DNA of 64,000 nucleotides from Aureimonas phyllosphaerae (GTDB lineage: Bacteria; Pseudomonadota; Alphaproteobacteria; Rhizobiales; Rhizobiaceae): the NCBI RefSeq assembly GCF_900113065.1, contig NZ_FOOA01000014.1, forward strand, positions 1-64,000, written 5' to 3'. How positions within the stretch are numbered: position 1 is the first letter of the stretch; each line of letters opens with the position of its first letter. The position numbers and the translations under genes are program-made. Below are positions 56,649 to 64,000 of the stretch, in pieces. The notes under the pieces are model-generated. The model did not search any database and was not told the origin of the DNA. It worked only from the letters and a program-made list of their open reading frames with translations.

Positions 56649-58184
56649 ATGACCACCTCGTCCGCCCCACGCCTCAGCCTCGACGGCATCGGCAAGATCT
56701 TCGGGACGCTGCGCGCCCTCGACGGCGTCTCGATGGACGTCGCGCGCGGATCGGTCCATGGCCTCCTCGGCGAGAACGGGGCGGGCAAGTCGACGCTCCT
56801 GCGCATCCTGTCGGGGGTGATGGAGCCGACCGGCGGCATCGTCTCGGTCGACGGCGTGCGCGTCGCCGGCCACGGGCCGCTCGGCGCGCGGCGCGCTGGC
56901 ATCGCGATGATCCACCAGGAGCTCCAGCACGTTCCCGAGCTTACCGTGGCGCAGAACATGTTTCTCGGCCGCCCGCTCCGCATGGCAGGAGGCCTCCTCG
57001 TCGACCGCCGGGCGCAGGAGCGCGCCGCCCGCGCGGCCCTTGCCCCACTCGACGCGTCGATCGACCCCGCCGCCCGCATCAACACCCTCAAGGTCGCGCA
57101 GCGCCAGATCGTCGAGATCGCACGCGCCCTGATGGAGGATGCGCGGATCATCGCCATGGATGAGCCGACGTCCAGCCTGACGCCGGCCGAGTTCGATCGG
57201 CTCGCCATCCTGATCCGCGACCTCGCCGCACGCGGCGTCTCGATCATCTACGTCAGCCACAAGATGGACGAGGTATTCCGCGTCTGCGACCGGGCGACGA
57301 TCCTGCGCGACGGGCGCAAGGTCGCCGACGTCGCCTTGGCTGAGACCACCGAGGCCGAGGTCGTCTCGCGCATGGTCGGGCGCGAACTCGCGCAGGCCGA
57401 GCACAAGGGTTTTGCGACGGACGCGGTGGCGCTCGACGTCGAGAACCTCTCTCGCGGCACGGCCGTGCGCGGGGCGAGTTTCCAGCTGCGGCGCGGCGAG
57501 GTTCTCGGCATCTCCGGGCTGGTCGGCGCCGGCCGGACCGAACTCCTGCGGCTCGTCGCGGGCGTCGACCGCCCCGACGGCGGCACGATCCGCGTCGATG
57601 GCAGGCCGCTCGCCCTCGGCAATCCGCGCAAGGCCATCCGCGCCGGGCTCGGCCTCCTGCCCGAGGAGCGCAAGCGCGACGGCATCGTCGCCCGCCGCTC
57701 CATCCGCTCCAACATCGCCCTGTCGTCGATGAAGCGCTTCTCGCGCGCCGGCTTCGTACGCCGCCGCGCGCTCGCGGCCGAAAGCCTCAAGCTGATGCGC
57801 GACATGAACCTGCGCCCCCTCGACGTCGAGCGCCCGATCGGCCAGTTCTCCGGCGGCAACCAGCAGAAGGCCATCATCGGCCGCTGGATCGCGGCGGGCG
57901 CGCGCATCCTCCTGTTCGACGAGCCGACGCGCGGCATCGACGTCGGCGCCAAGGCGGAGATCTACGCGCTGATCGAGCGGCTGGCCGCCGAAGGGCGCTC
58001 GATGATCGTCGTGTCCTCCGAGCTGCCGGAGATCCTGCGCGTCTCCGACCGCGTCCTCGTCATGCGCGAGGGCGCCGTCGCCGGCATCCTGGAGCGGGAC
58101 GCGATCAGCGAGGAGGCGATCGTCGCCCTCGCCGTGCCGCAGTCCGCCAGCGCCCCCTCCCATTCCTCCCGATCGGGACACTGA
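56649..58184 (+). CDS. Sugar ABC transporter ATPase (dual domain, RbsA-like)
   Basis: 511 residues from 56649 (MTTSSAPRLSLDGIGKIFGTLRALDGVSMDVARG), behind GGGAGGGAG. First half: Walker A GENGAGKST, signature-like LKVAQRQIVEIARAL, Walker B IIAMDEPTSSL. Second half: degenerate P-loop GLVGAGRTELL, SGGNQQKAIIGRW, LLFDEPTRGIDVG. The asymmetry is the norm for carbohydrate-importer ATPases. It energises the binding protein and permease. Confidence 0.93.
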   Translation: MTTSSAPRLSLDGIGKIFGTLRALDGVSMDVARGSVHGLLGENGAGKSTLLRILSGVMEPTGGIVSVDGVRVAGHGPLGARRAGIAMIHQELQHVPELTVAQNMFLGRPLRMAGGLLVDRRAQERAARAALAPLDASIDPAARINTLKVAQRQIVEIARALMEDARIIAMDEPTSSLTPAEFDRLAILIRDLAARGVSIIYVSHKMDEVFRVCDRATILRDGRKVADVALAETTEAEVVSRMVGRELAQAEHKGFATDAVALDVENLSRGTAVRGASFQLRRGEVLGISGLVGAGRTELLRLVAGVDRPDGGTIRVDGRPLALGNPRKAIRAGLGLLPEERKRDGIVARRSIRSNIALSSMKRFSRAGFVRRRALAAESLKLMRDMNLRPLDVERPIGQFSGGNQQKAIIGRWIAAGARILLFDEPTRGIDVGAKAEIYALIERLAAEGRSMIVVSSELPEILRVSDRVLVMREGAVAGILERDAISEEAIVALAVPQSASAPSHSSRSGH

Positions 58185-58189
58185 CGCCC

Positions 58190-59164
58190 ATGACCTCGAC
58201 CGACAGCCTTTCCGCAACGCCGAAGCGCGGCCTGAAGCTCGGTTTCGGCCTGCGCGACGCCGGAACGCTCATCGGCCTCCTGGTGATCGCCGGCGTCTTC
58301 GCCGCGCTCAGCCCGAATTTCCTGACCGAGCGCAACCTTCTCAACATCCTTCAGCAGTCGTCGATCAACGCCTGCGTCGCGCTCGGCATGACGCTCGTCA
58401 TCATCTCGGGCGGCATCGACCTGTCGGTCGGCCCGACCGCGGCGATCGCCGCCGTGGCGGCGGCCGCCATGATGGTCGGCGGCGCGCCGATCGTCCTCGC
58501 CATTCCCGCCGCGATCCTCTTCGGCATGGCGGCGGGCGCGGTGAACGGGGCGCTCGTCGCCTATGGCGGCCTGCAACCCTTCATCGTGACGCTCGGCACC
58601 CTGTCGCTCTACCGCGCCTCGGCCCTCATCTACACCGGCGGCAACCCAATCTTCGGCATTCCGCCTGAGTTTCGCGCCCTCTTTAACGGCGACATCCTCG
58701 GCGTACCAACGCCGGTCGTGCTCGTGGCGGTTCTCGCCTTCGCGGTCTGGGTCGTTCTCAACAAGACCCCGCTCGGCGAATACTTCCTCGCGGTCGGCGG
58801 CAACGAGGAAGCGTCGCATATCGCGGGCGTGCCGGTCGCCATGACGAAGATCTCGGCCTACGTGATCTCCGGCGGCCTCGCCTCCATCGCCGGCCTGATC
58901 CTTGTCGGGCGGCTGGGCGCCGCCGACCCGACGCTCGGCAACCTCTGGGAGCTCGACGCGATAGCGGCGGCGGCGATCGGCGGCGCCTCGCTGATGGGCG
59001 GCAAGGGCTCGGTGGTCGGCACGATCCTCGGCGCCATCATCCTCGGCTCCCTGCGCAACGGCCTTACCCTCCTCAACGTCCAGGCCTTCTACCAACTGCT
59101 CGCCACCGGCCTTATCATCCTCGTCGCCATGCTGATCGACCGCGCGACGAGGGGACGGGGATGA
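58190..59164 (+). CDS. Sugar ABC transporter permease (RbsC-like)
   Basis: 324 residues with 8-10 hydrophobic segments. Family landmarks: FLTERNLLNILQQSSINACVALGMTLVIISGGIDLSVG, the PFIVTLGTLSLYRASALIYTGG loop, VPVAMTKISAYVISGGLASIAGLILVGRLGAADP and IGGASLMGGKGSVVGTILGAIILG. It forms the channel. Its stop overlaps the RpiR start (ATGA). Confidence 0.9.
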   Translation: MTSTDSLSATPKRGLKLGFGLRDAGTLIGLLVIAGVFAALSPNFLTERNLLNILQQSSINACVALGMTLVIISGGIDLSVGPTAAIAAVAAAAMMVGGAPIVLAIPAAILFGMAAGAVNGALVAYGGLQPFIVTLGTLSLYRASALIYTGGNPIFGIPPEFRALFNGDILGVPTPVVLVAVLAFAVWVVLNKTPLGEYFLAVGGNEEASHIAGVPVAMTKISAYVISGGLASIAGLILVGRLGAADPTLGNLWELDAIAAAAIGGASLMGGKGSVVGTILGAIILGSLRNGLTLLNVQAFYQLLATGLIILVAMLIDRATRGRG

Positions 59165-60030
59165 ACATCACCTTCAGCGATCCGAGGACCATCGGACCTC
59201 GGATCCGCATGATGATGCCGCAGCTGACGCCGCTCGAGGCGCGCGTCGTCGAGATGATCCTCGGGCGGCGCGACTTCGACGAGACCACGGCACTGCGCAC
59301 CGTTGCCGAGGATGCCGGCGTGTCCGACGCGATGCTCGTCAAGATCGCCAAGAAGCTCGGCTTCTCGGGCTTCAAGGAGTTCCGGGCCGGCATCGCGGAC
59401 TACAATCGCCTGCCGACCGCCGACCTGCATCAGGAACTCTCGCCCGACGACAGCGGCGCCCAGATCGCCCAGAAGGTCTTCCGCACCTCGATCCACGCGC
59501 TCGAGGAGACCCTCTCGATTCTCGATCCGGACGCCTTCGAGCGCGCCGCGGACCTGATCTTCGCCGCGCGTCAGCGCGACCTCTACGGCATCGGTGGCTC
59601 GGCCCAGATCGCGCGCGACGTCGCCCACAAGTTCCTGCGCATCGGGGTGCGCACCAACGTCTTCGACGACGCGCACATGATGCTGATGTCGGCCGCCCTC
59701 CTGTCGGAAGGCGACGTCGCGATCGCCTTCTCGCATTCCGGCCAGACCACGGCGGTCCTCGAGCCGCTCGAACTCGCCCGCAAACGAGGGGCGCGCACGA
59801 TCGCGCTGACCAACTACGCCACCTCCCCGATCGCGGAGATCGCCGATGTCGTGCTCTGCTCGACCGCGCAGGGATCGCCGCTGCTCGGCGAAAACGCGGC
59901 CGCGCGCGTCGCCCAGCTGATCATCCTCGACGCCGTCTTCGCAGCGGTCGCGCAGCGCGATCTGAAGGCCGCCGAACGCAATCTCGCGGCTACGATGGGA
60001 GCCGTCAAAACCAAGCGACGAAACACATGA
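59161..60030 (+). CDS. RpiR-family transcriptional regulator
   Basis: 289 residues. N-terminal HTH_6 (DETTALRTVAEDAGVSDAMLVKIAKKLGFSGFKEFRAGI, residues ~40-80) and a SIS domain (~125-265) with the phosphosugar loop FSHSGQTTAVLEP and GIGGSAQIARDVAHKFLRIG. It senses a sugar phosphate and probably controls the operon through the palindrome at 54439-54450. The start overlaps the permease stop. Confidence 0.88.
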   Translation: MNITFSDPRTIGPRIRMMMPQLTPLEARVVEMILGRRDFDETTALRTVAEDAGVSDAMLVKIAKKLGFSGFKEFRAGIADYNRLPTADLHQELSPDDSGAQIAQKVFRTSIHALEETLSILDPDAFERAADLIFAARQRDLYGIGGSAQIARDVAHKFLRIGVRTNVFDDAHMMLMSAALLSEGDVAIAFSHSGQTTAVLEPLELARKRGARTIALTNYATSPIAEIADVVLCSTAQGSPLLGENAAARVAQLIILDAVFAAVAQRDLKAAERNLAATMGAVKTKRRNT

Positions 60031-60902
60031 ACACTCCCGCCAAGCCCGTGATCGTGGTCGTCGGCAGCCTGCACTACGACATCATGGTCGATGCGCCCGA
60101 CAGGCCGCGCAAGGGCGAGACGGTGACGGGGCACGCCTGGGCGCCGAAGTTCGGCGGCAAGGGCGGCAACCAGTCGGTGAGCGCATCTCGGGCGGGCGCG
60201 GAGGTCCGGATGGCAGGCGCCGTCGGCGATGACGAGTTCGGCCGTTTCCTGATCGCCGCGCTGGATGCCTCGGACGTCGATGCCACCCGGGTCGCCAGGC
60301 TGCCGGGGATCGGCTCGGGCATGAGCGTCGCGATCTCCGACGCCGAAGGCGACTACGGCGCCGTGATCGTGTCGGGCGCCAACCTGGAGATCGATACGGC
60401 TGCGCTCCGGCAGGCCGATCTCTGGAAGGGTACAAAAGCCCTGATCCTCCAAAACGAGGTGCCGGACGCCGTGAATCTGGCAGCCGCCGCAGCCGCCCGC
60501 GAGGCGAAAGCGATCGTCTGCCTCAACGCGGCCCCGTTCCGTCCGCTTCCGGACGAACTGGCCGCCCTGGTGGATGTCCTGATCGTGAACGCGATCGAGG
60601 CGGAGCAGCTTTGCGGATGTCGCGTCACCGATCTGACTTCGGCAGCCGCCGCGGCGACGGAGCTTGCGAAGCGCTTTCCCAGCGTGATCGTCACGGCCGG
60701 GGGAGACGGCGTTGCAGGCGTTCGCACCGGCGAGGCACCGGTTTCGCTGGGAGCCCTGCCCGTGCGTCTCGTCAGTACGCATGGGGCCGGCGACGCTTTC
60801 GTCGGCGCCCTCGTCGGTTCGCTCGCCACCGGCTCGCCGTTCGGGGAAAGCCTGTCTGCCGCAAACGAGGCGGCAGCCCGGCATGTTTCCGCACGTCCAT
60901 GA
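60027..60902 (+). CDS. PfkB-family carbohydrate kinase (ribokinase-like)
   Basis: 291 residues. N-terminal GSLHYDIMVDAPDRPRKGETVTGHAWAPKFGGKGGNQSVSASRAGA (PfkB signature 1 region) and C-terminal STHGAGDAFVGALVG (signature 2, catalytic Asp). It phosphorylates the imported sugar or derivative, providing the ligand that RpiR senses. Coupled to the RpiR stop by ATGA. Confidence 0.9.
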   Translation: MNTPAKPVIVVVGSLHYDIMVDAPDRPRKGETVTGHAWAPKFGGKGGNQSVSASRAGAEVRMAGAVGDDEFGRFLIAALDASDVDATRVARLPGIGSGMSVAISDAEGDYGAVIVSGANLEIDTAALRQADLWKGTKALILQNEVPDAVNLAAAAAAREAKAIVCLNAAPFRPLPDELAALVDVLIVNAIEAEQLCGCRVTDLTSAAAAATELAKRFPSVIVTAGGDGVAGVRTGEAPVSLGALPVRLVSTHGAGDAFVGALVGSLATGSPFGESLSAANEAAARHVSARP

Positions 60903-61189
60903 CGGTTCGGGACCATCGATGCCGGCCACGCCGGAATCCGCCTGATCGGCTGCGATCGCACATCTGATGGCGAGCGACCGAGCCCTCGCCCTGTTGGTTG
61001 ATCGCCTGATCCTACCGATCGGCGCCCCGGAAACGAATGCCCGACACGAGCCTTGCGCCGGTCGCGAACACGAATGAACAGCGCACGGGGCGTTCGTCCG
61101 GGGCAGTCACGTGGTGGTGATCGCCGAAGCCGACGTCGAAGCCCGTTCGTATCTTTCTGTGTTTTCGAAACCGAACACGGGAGTGGGAC

Positions 61190-61603
61190 ATGAAGAAGAG
61201 CGCGATCCTCATCGCCGGAACGCTGTGCCTGATGGCGTCGTCCGCCTTTGCCCAGCAGACCATGCAGGGCGTGAAGGCCGTCGATCAGGATGTTTCGAAC
61301 GGCATCGTCAGCGCCGACACCGTCATGGCCGCGAAGAACGGTTGGCTCGTCGTCCACCGCACGGACGCTGCGATGAAGCCGGGTCCGGTTGTCGGGCATG
61401 CCCCGATCCGGGCCGGCACCACGAACGACGTCGCGGCGATCCTGACCGAGGACGTGAAGCCCGGCGACATGCTGATGCTGATGGTTCACTCGGAGGACGG
61501 CGGCACGAAGAAGGGCGTGTTCGAGTACACGCTGGGTGCCAAGGAGGACGGACCGGTCCGCGTTGACGACAAGCTCGTCATGACGATGATCAAGGCCCAG
61601 TAG
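61190..61603 (+). CDS. Periplasmic DUF7282-like protein
   Basis: 137 residues with a signal peptide (MKKSAILIAGTLCLMASSAFA). The mature part contains VSNGIVSADTVMAAKNGWLVVHRTDAAMKPGPVVGHAPIRAGTTNDVAAIL and GTKKGVFEYTLGAKEDGPV, the DUF7282 pattern of small periplasmic or surface domains. GGGAG ribosome site. It is monocistronic, with a hairpin terminator after the stop. Confidence 0.7.
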   Translation: MKKSAILIAGTLCLMASSAFAQQTMQGVKAVDQDVSNGIVSADTVMAAKNGWLVVHRTDAAMKPGPVVGHAPIRAGTTNDVAAILTEDVKPGDMLMLMVHSEDGGTKKGVFEYTLGAKEDGPVRVDDKLVMTMIKAQ

Positions 61604-61612
61604 TCCTCTGGG

Positions 61613-61636
61613 GCCCGCCGGCATCCGGCGGCGGGC
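61613..61636 (+). terminator. Probable terminator after the DUF7282-like gene
   Basis: GCCCGCCG and CGGCGGGC pair around an 8-base loop beginning 10 bases after the stop, followed by TCTTCGTCC. The T-run is weak, so strength is uncertain. The next ~265 bases to 61901 hold no gene that I can support. Confidence 0.5.
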
Positions 61637-61901
61637 TCTTCGTCCAGCGACCGCATTGTCGCGAGTTGCGCCGCTGCCATCGGCGGCTTCGCCGGAAAAC
61701 TGCGCGTTGAGGCAGACGCTCGATGTCGGCAGTCGGAACGCGACGCCGATCCCGATCAGCCTTGATGCGCCGAGTGCGATCCTACTTGCGGGATTTGCCG
61801 ACAGGCTTCGCCGAGAAAACGCCACAGGGCGCCACGGTCGGCAGATGCACGACGATCAGCCGCTTATGAAGCCCCTTTCACGGGCCAGCGGAACGACGCC
61901 C

Positions 61902-62915
61902 TCACCGAGCCCGCGCCTTCAACCAGCGGTCGAAGGCGACGGCAAGGATCAGGATCAGGCCGATCACCACCTGCTGCGTGTAGGACGAGACGTTGTTGAG
62001 CACGAGGCCGTTGACGAGGACGCCGATCAGCGCTGCCCCGATCACCGTGCCGCCGACGGTGCCGACGCCACCGAAAAGGCTGGTGCCGCCGATCACGACG
62101 GCCGAGATGACCGTCAGCTCGTAGCCGATACCCGCCACGGCCTCGGCCGAGTTGAGGCGCGCCGAGAGGACGAAGGCGGCCAGTCCGCAGAAGAAGCCGA
62201 CGATGAGGTAGACCGAGACGAGGATCGCATCGACCTTCAGACCGGACAGGCGCGCCGCCTCGGCATTGCCGCCTACCGCATAGACCGCCCGCCCGTAGCG
62301 CGTGTAGCGCAGGACGACATGGCAGAGGATCGCGGCCACCGCGAAGATGATGACCGGCACCGGCACCGGCCCGATCAGCCCGGCGCCGAACCAACGCATG
62401 GACGCGTCGAACCCTGAGATCGGGCCGCCGTTGGAGAGCGTCAGCGTCAGCCCGCGGAAGATCGTCAGCCCACCGAGCGTCACCACGAAGGGCGGCACCT
62501 TCAGCCGGGTGATGGCGAGGCCCTGGATCGCGCCGCAGAGCGTGCCGACGGCAAGGGCTGCGAGGAGCGCGGCGAACCAGCCGTAGCCGCCCGCCGCCGC
62601 CCCCCCAAGGGACAAGGTGTTGGCCGCCCCGCCCTTGAACACGATGGCCGCCACCATGCCCGACAGCGCCACCAGCGATCCCACGGACAGATCGATGCCC
62701 GCCGTCAGGATCACGAAGGTCATGCCGAGCGCGATCAGGCCGGTGATCGAAATCTGGCGCAGCACATTGAAGAGATTGGTGGGGTTCAGGAAGTTCGGGT
62801 TGACGAGGGCGAAGACGGCCATCAGCACGACGAGGAAGAGCAACGGCCCGAAGGTCTTGAGGACGCGGAAGAGATTGACGCGGGGGCGTGTCGCCGGCTC
62901 GTTGGCTGCGGTCAT
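61902..62915 (-). CDS. Ribose-type sugar ABC transporter permease (second system)
   Basis: 337 residues, hydrophobic throughout. RbsC landmarks are LFNVLRQISITGLIALGMTFVILTAGIDLSVGSLVALSGMVAA, PPFVVTLGGLTIFRGLTLTLSNGGPISGF, RYTRYGRAVYAVGGNAEAARLSGLKVD and TAVIGGTSLFGGVGTVGGT-like ISAVVIGGTSLFGGVG. It is divergent in strand from the first operon. It overlaps the ATPase by 4 bases. Confidence 0.88.
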   Translation of the reverse strand: MTAANEPATRPRVNLFRVLKTFGPLLFLVVLMAVFALVNPNFLNPTNLFNVLRQISITGLIALGMTFVILTAGIDLSVGSLVALSGMVAAIVFKGGAANTLSLGGAAAGGYGWFAALLAALAVGTLCGAIQGLAITRLKVPPFVVTLGGLTIFRGLTLTLSNGGPISGFDASMRWFGAGLIGPVPVPVIIFAVAAILCHVVLRYTRYGRAVYAVGGNAEAARLSGLKVDAILVSVYLIVGFFCGLAAFVLSARLNSAEAVAGIGYELTVISAVVIGGTSLFGGVGTVGGTVIGAALIGVLVNGLVLNNVSSYTQQVVIGLILILAVAFDRWLKARAR

Positions 62916-64000
62916 GGGCGGGGCTCCGTCCGGGTTCCGAGCGCCATCAGCGCCATGAGGGATTCTTCGCTGGCCTCCGATGCCGGCATCTCGCCGGTGA
63001 TGCGGCCCTCGCGCATGGTCACGATGCGGTCGCTGACCGCCAGGATCTCCGGCAGTTCGGACGAGATGACGAGCACGGCGATACCGCGCGCGGCCAGCCC
63101 CACGAGGATCTGATGGACCTCCGCCTTGGCTCCGACATCGACGCCGCGCGTCGGCTCGTCGACGATCAGCACCTTCGGATCGCGCGCCAGCCAGCGGGCG
63201 AGGATCACCTTCTGCTGGTTGCCGCCGGAAAGGCCGGCGATCAGCTGATCCGGGCCGGCCATGCGGATGTTCAGCATCTTCCTGTAGTCGGCGAGATCGC
63301 GGCGCTCCCGCCCCTCGGCCATGAAGCCCAGCGCCCGGGCATAGGTCTTCAGCGACGCGACGGAAAAGTTCGGCTGGATGCCGAGCGCCGGGAAGATCGC
63401 CTGATGCTTGCGATCCTCCGGCACGAGACCGATCCCCAGAGCGATGGCATCGGACGGCGCGGCGGGGGCGATCGGCCGCCCGTCGAGCCGGATTTCGCCG
63501 GCCGCGCGCCGGTCGGCGCCGAAGATGGCCCGCGCCAGTTCGGTGCGACCCGACCCGACGAGACCGGCGATTCCGAGGATTTCGCCGGCTCGAAGATCGA
63601 GATCGACGCCCTTGAGGACGATCGCGTGCGGCGCCTCGGGATTGCGGAGCGTGGTGAGGCCCCGCACCGACAGGCGCACCTCGCCGGCCTTCGCCCGCTC
63701 GGCCGGCCGGGCATAGAGCTCGGAGGCGGCGCGCCCGACCATCCGTTCGATCACGGCCGGGACGGGAATGGGATCCGTCCCGCGCTCCAGTTCGCCCGCC
63801 AGCCGCCCGTCGCGCAGGACGGTCATGCGGTCGCAGACCTCTGAGGCCTCCTCCAGACGATGGGTGACGAACATGATGGAGACCCCGGCCGAGCGGAGCT
63901 GGCGCATGATGCCGAGAAGGCGGCTGACCTCGGCTTCCGAAAGAGCGGATGTCGGCTCATCCATCACGATGACGCGCGAGCGAAGCGAGAGCGCGCGCGC
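62912..64000 (-). CDS. Ribose-type sugar ABC ATPase (second system), partial
   Basis: The 5' end lies beyond the right edge; the visible frame enters at ARALSLRSRVIVMDEPTSALSEAE (first-half Walker B). The second half is complete: GLVGSGRTELARAIFGADR, LSGGNQQKVILARWLA, VLIVDEPTRGVDVGAKAEV and SSELPEILAVSDRIVTMREG. It is the energising subunit for the neighbouring permease. A binding protein for this system is not in the window. Confidence 0.9.
   Translation of the reverse strand, partial: ARALSLRSRVIVMDEPTSALSEAEVSRLLGIMRQLRSAGVSIMFVTHRLEEASEVCDRMTVLRDGRLAGELERGTDPIPVPAVIERMVGRAASELYARPAERAKAGEVRLSVRGLTTLRNPEAPHAIVLKGVDLDLRAGEILGIAGLVGSGRTELARAIFGADRRAAGEIRLDGRPIAPAAPSDAIALGIGLVPEDRKHQAIFPALGIQPNFSVASLKTYARALGFMAEGRERRDLADYRKMLNIRMAGPDQLIAGLSGGNQQKVILARWLARDPKVLIVDEPTRGVDVGAKAEVHQILVGLAARGIAVLVISSELPEILAVSDRIVTMREGRITGEMPASEASEESLMALMALGTRTEPRP

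Noticed and set aside
1-64000. CRISPR array
   Set aside because: No regularly spaced direct repeats with unique spacers were seen; the only tandem repeats are the 54-base coding units at 17120-17335.

Overview
This is a GC-rich alphaproteobacterial chromosome segment, probably Hyphomicrobiales. The evidence is codon and base usage, the style of the ribose-type sugar ABC operons, and a GcrA-like zinc fragment. About 49 kb of it is a siphovirus-type (HK97-like) prophage that runs off the left edge. The last ~11 kb is host sugar-uptake DNA.

Bases 1-23,700 (minus strand) hold the late genes. Read in the direction of transcription they are HNH nuclease, terminase small and large subunits, portal, prohead protease, HK97-fold capsid, connector and tail-completion proteins, tail tube, tail-assembly chaperone with a programmed -1 frameshift (GGGAAAC), a 2052-residue tape measure with an embedded transglycosylase-like domain, and then baseplate, fibre and adhesin genes. 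Two small plus-strand genes (514-714 and 13185-13481) sit in this block like morons. Intrinsic terminators precede at least three late genes.

Bases 24,850-38,354 (minus) form the leftward early operon. It contains a Cro/YdaS-like protein, an Xre protein, a CII-like protein, a TerB-like protein, a helicase-methyltransferase fusion, a C5-cytosine methyltransferase with eight internal repeats, a DndC-like PAPS-reductase-family protein and a replication-initiation-like protein. The repressor (38,439-39,113, plus) lies between two operator clusters that share an imperfect palindrome, with core GAAAGnnnnGCTT. These overlap divergent promoters of matching architecture.

Bases 39,513-47,822 (plus) form the rightward operon, 15 tightly coupled genes. 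Most unexpected are a periplasmic TAXI-type solute-binding protein and a GcrA-like fragment. A radical-SAM-like DUF5131 protein, a PD-(D/E)XK nuclease and an SNF2 helicase close the operon. A convergent DUF1828 gene pair (47,819-49,083) looks like an accessory or defence cargo.

Bases 49,100-53,250 are a scarred junction: a tRNA-3'-end-like sequence, a decayed IS3-family element, a ribbon-helix-helix gene that runs into antisense sequence, and a phage polysaccharide-deacetylase gene without an ATG start. No integrase is visible, so it presumably lies left of the window.

Bases 53,258-64,000 are host DNA. A LysR regulator is broken at both ends. It is followed by a complete sugar operon (isomerase/epimerase, solute-binding protein, ABC ATPase, permease, RpiR regulator, PfkB kinase), a small periplasmic DUF7282-like protein, and a second, oppositely oriented ribose-type ABC permease and ATPase that leaves the right edge.
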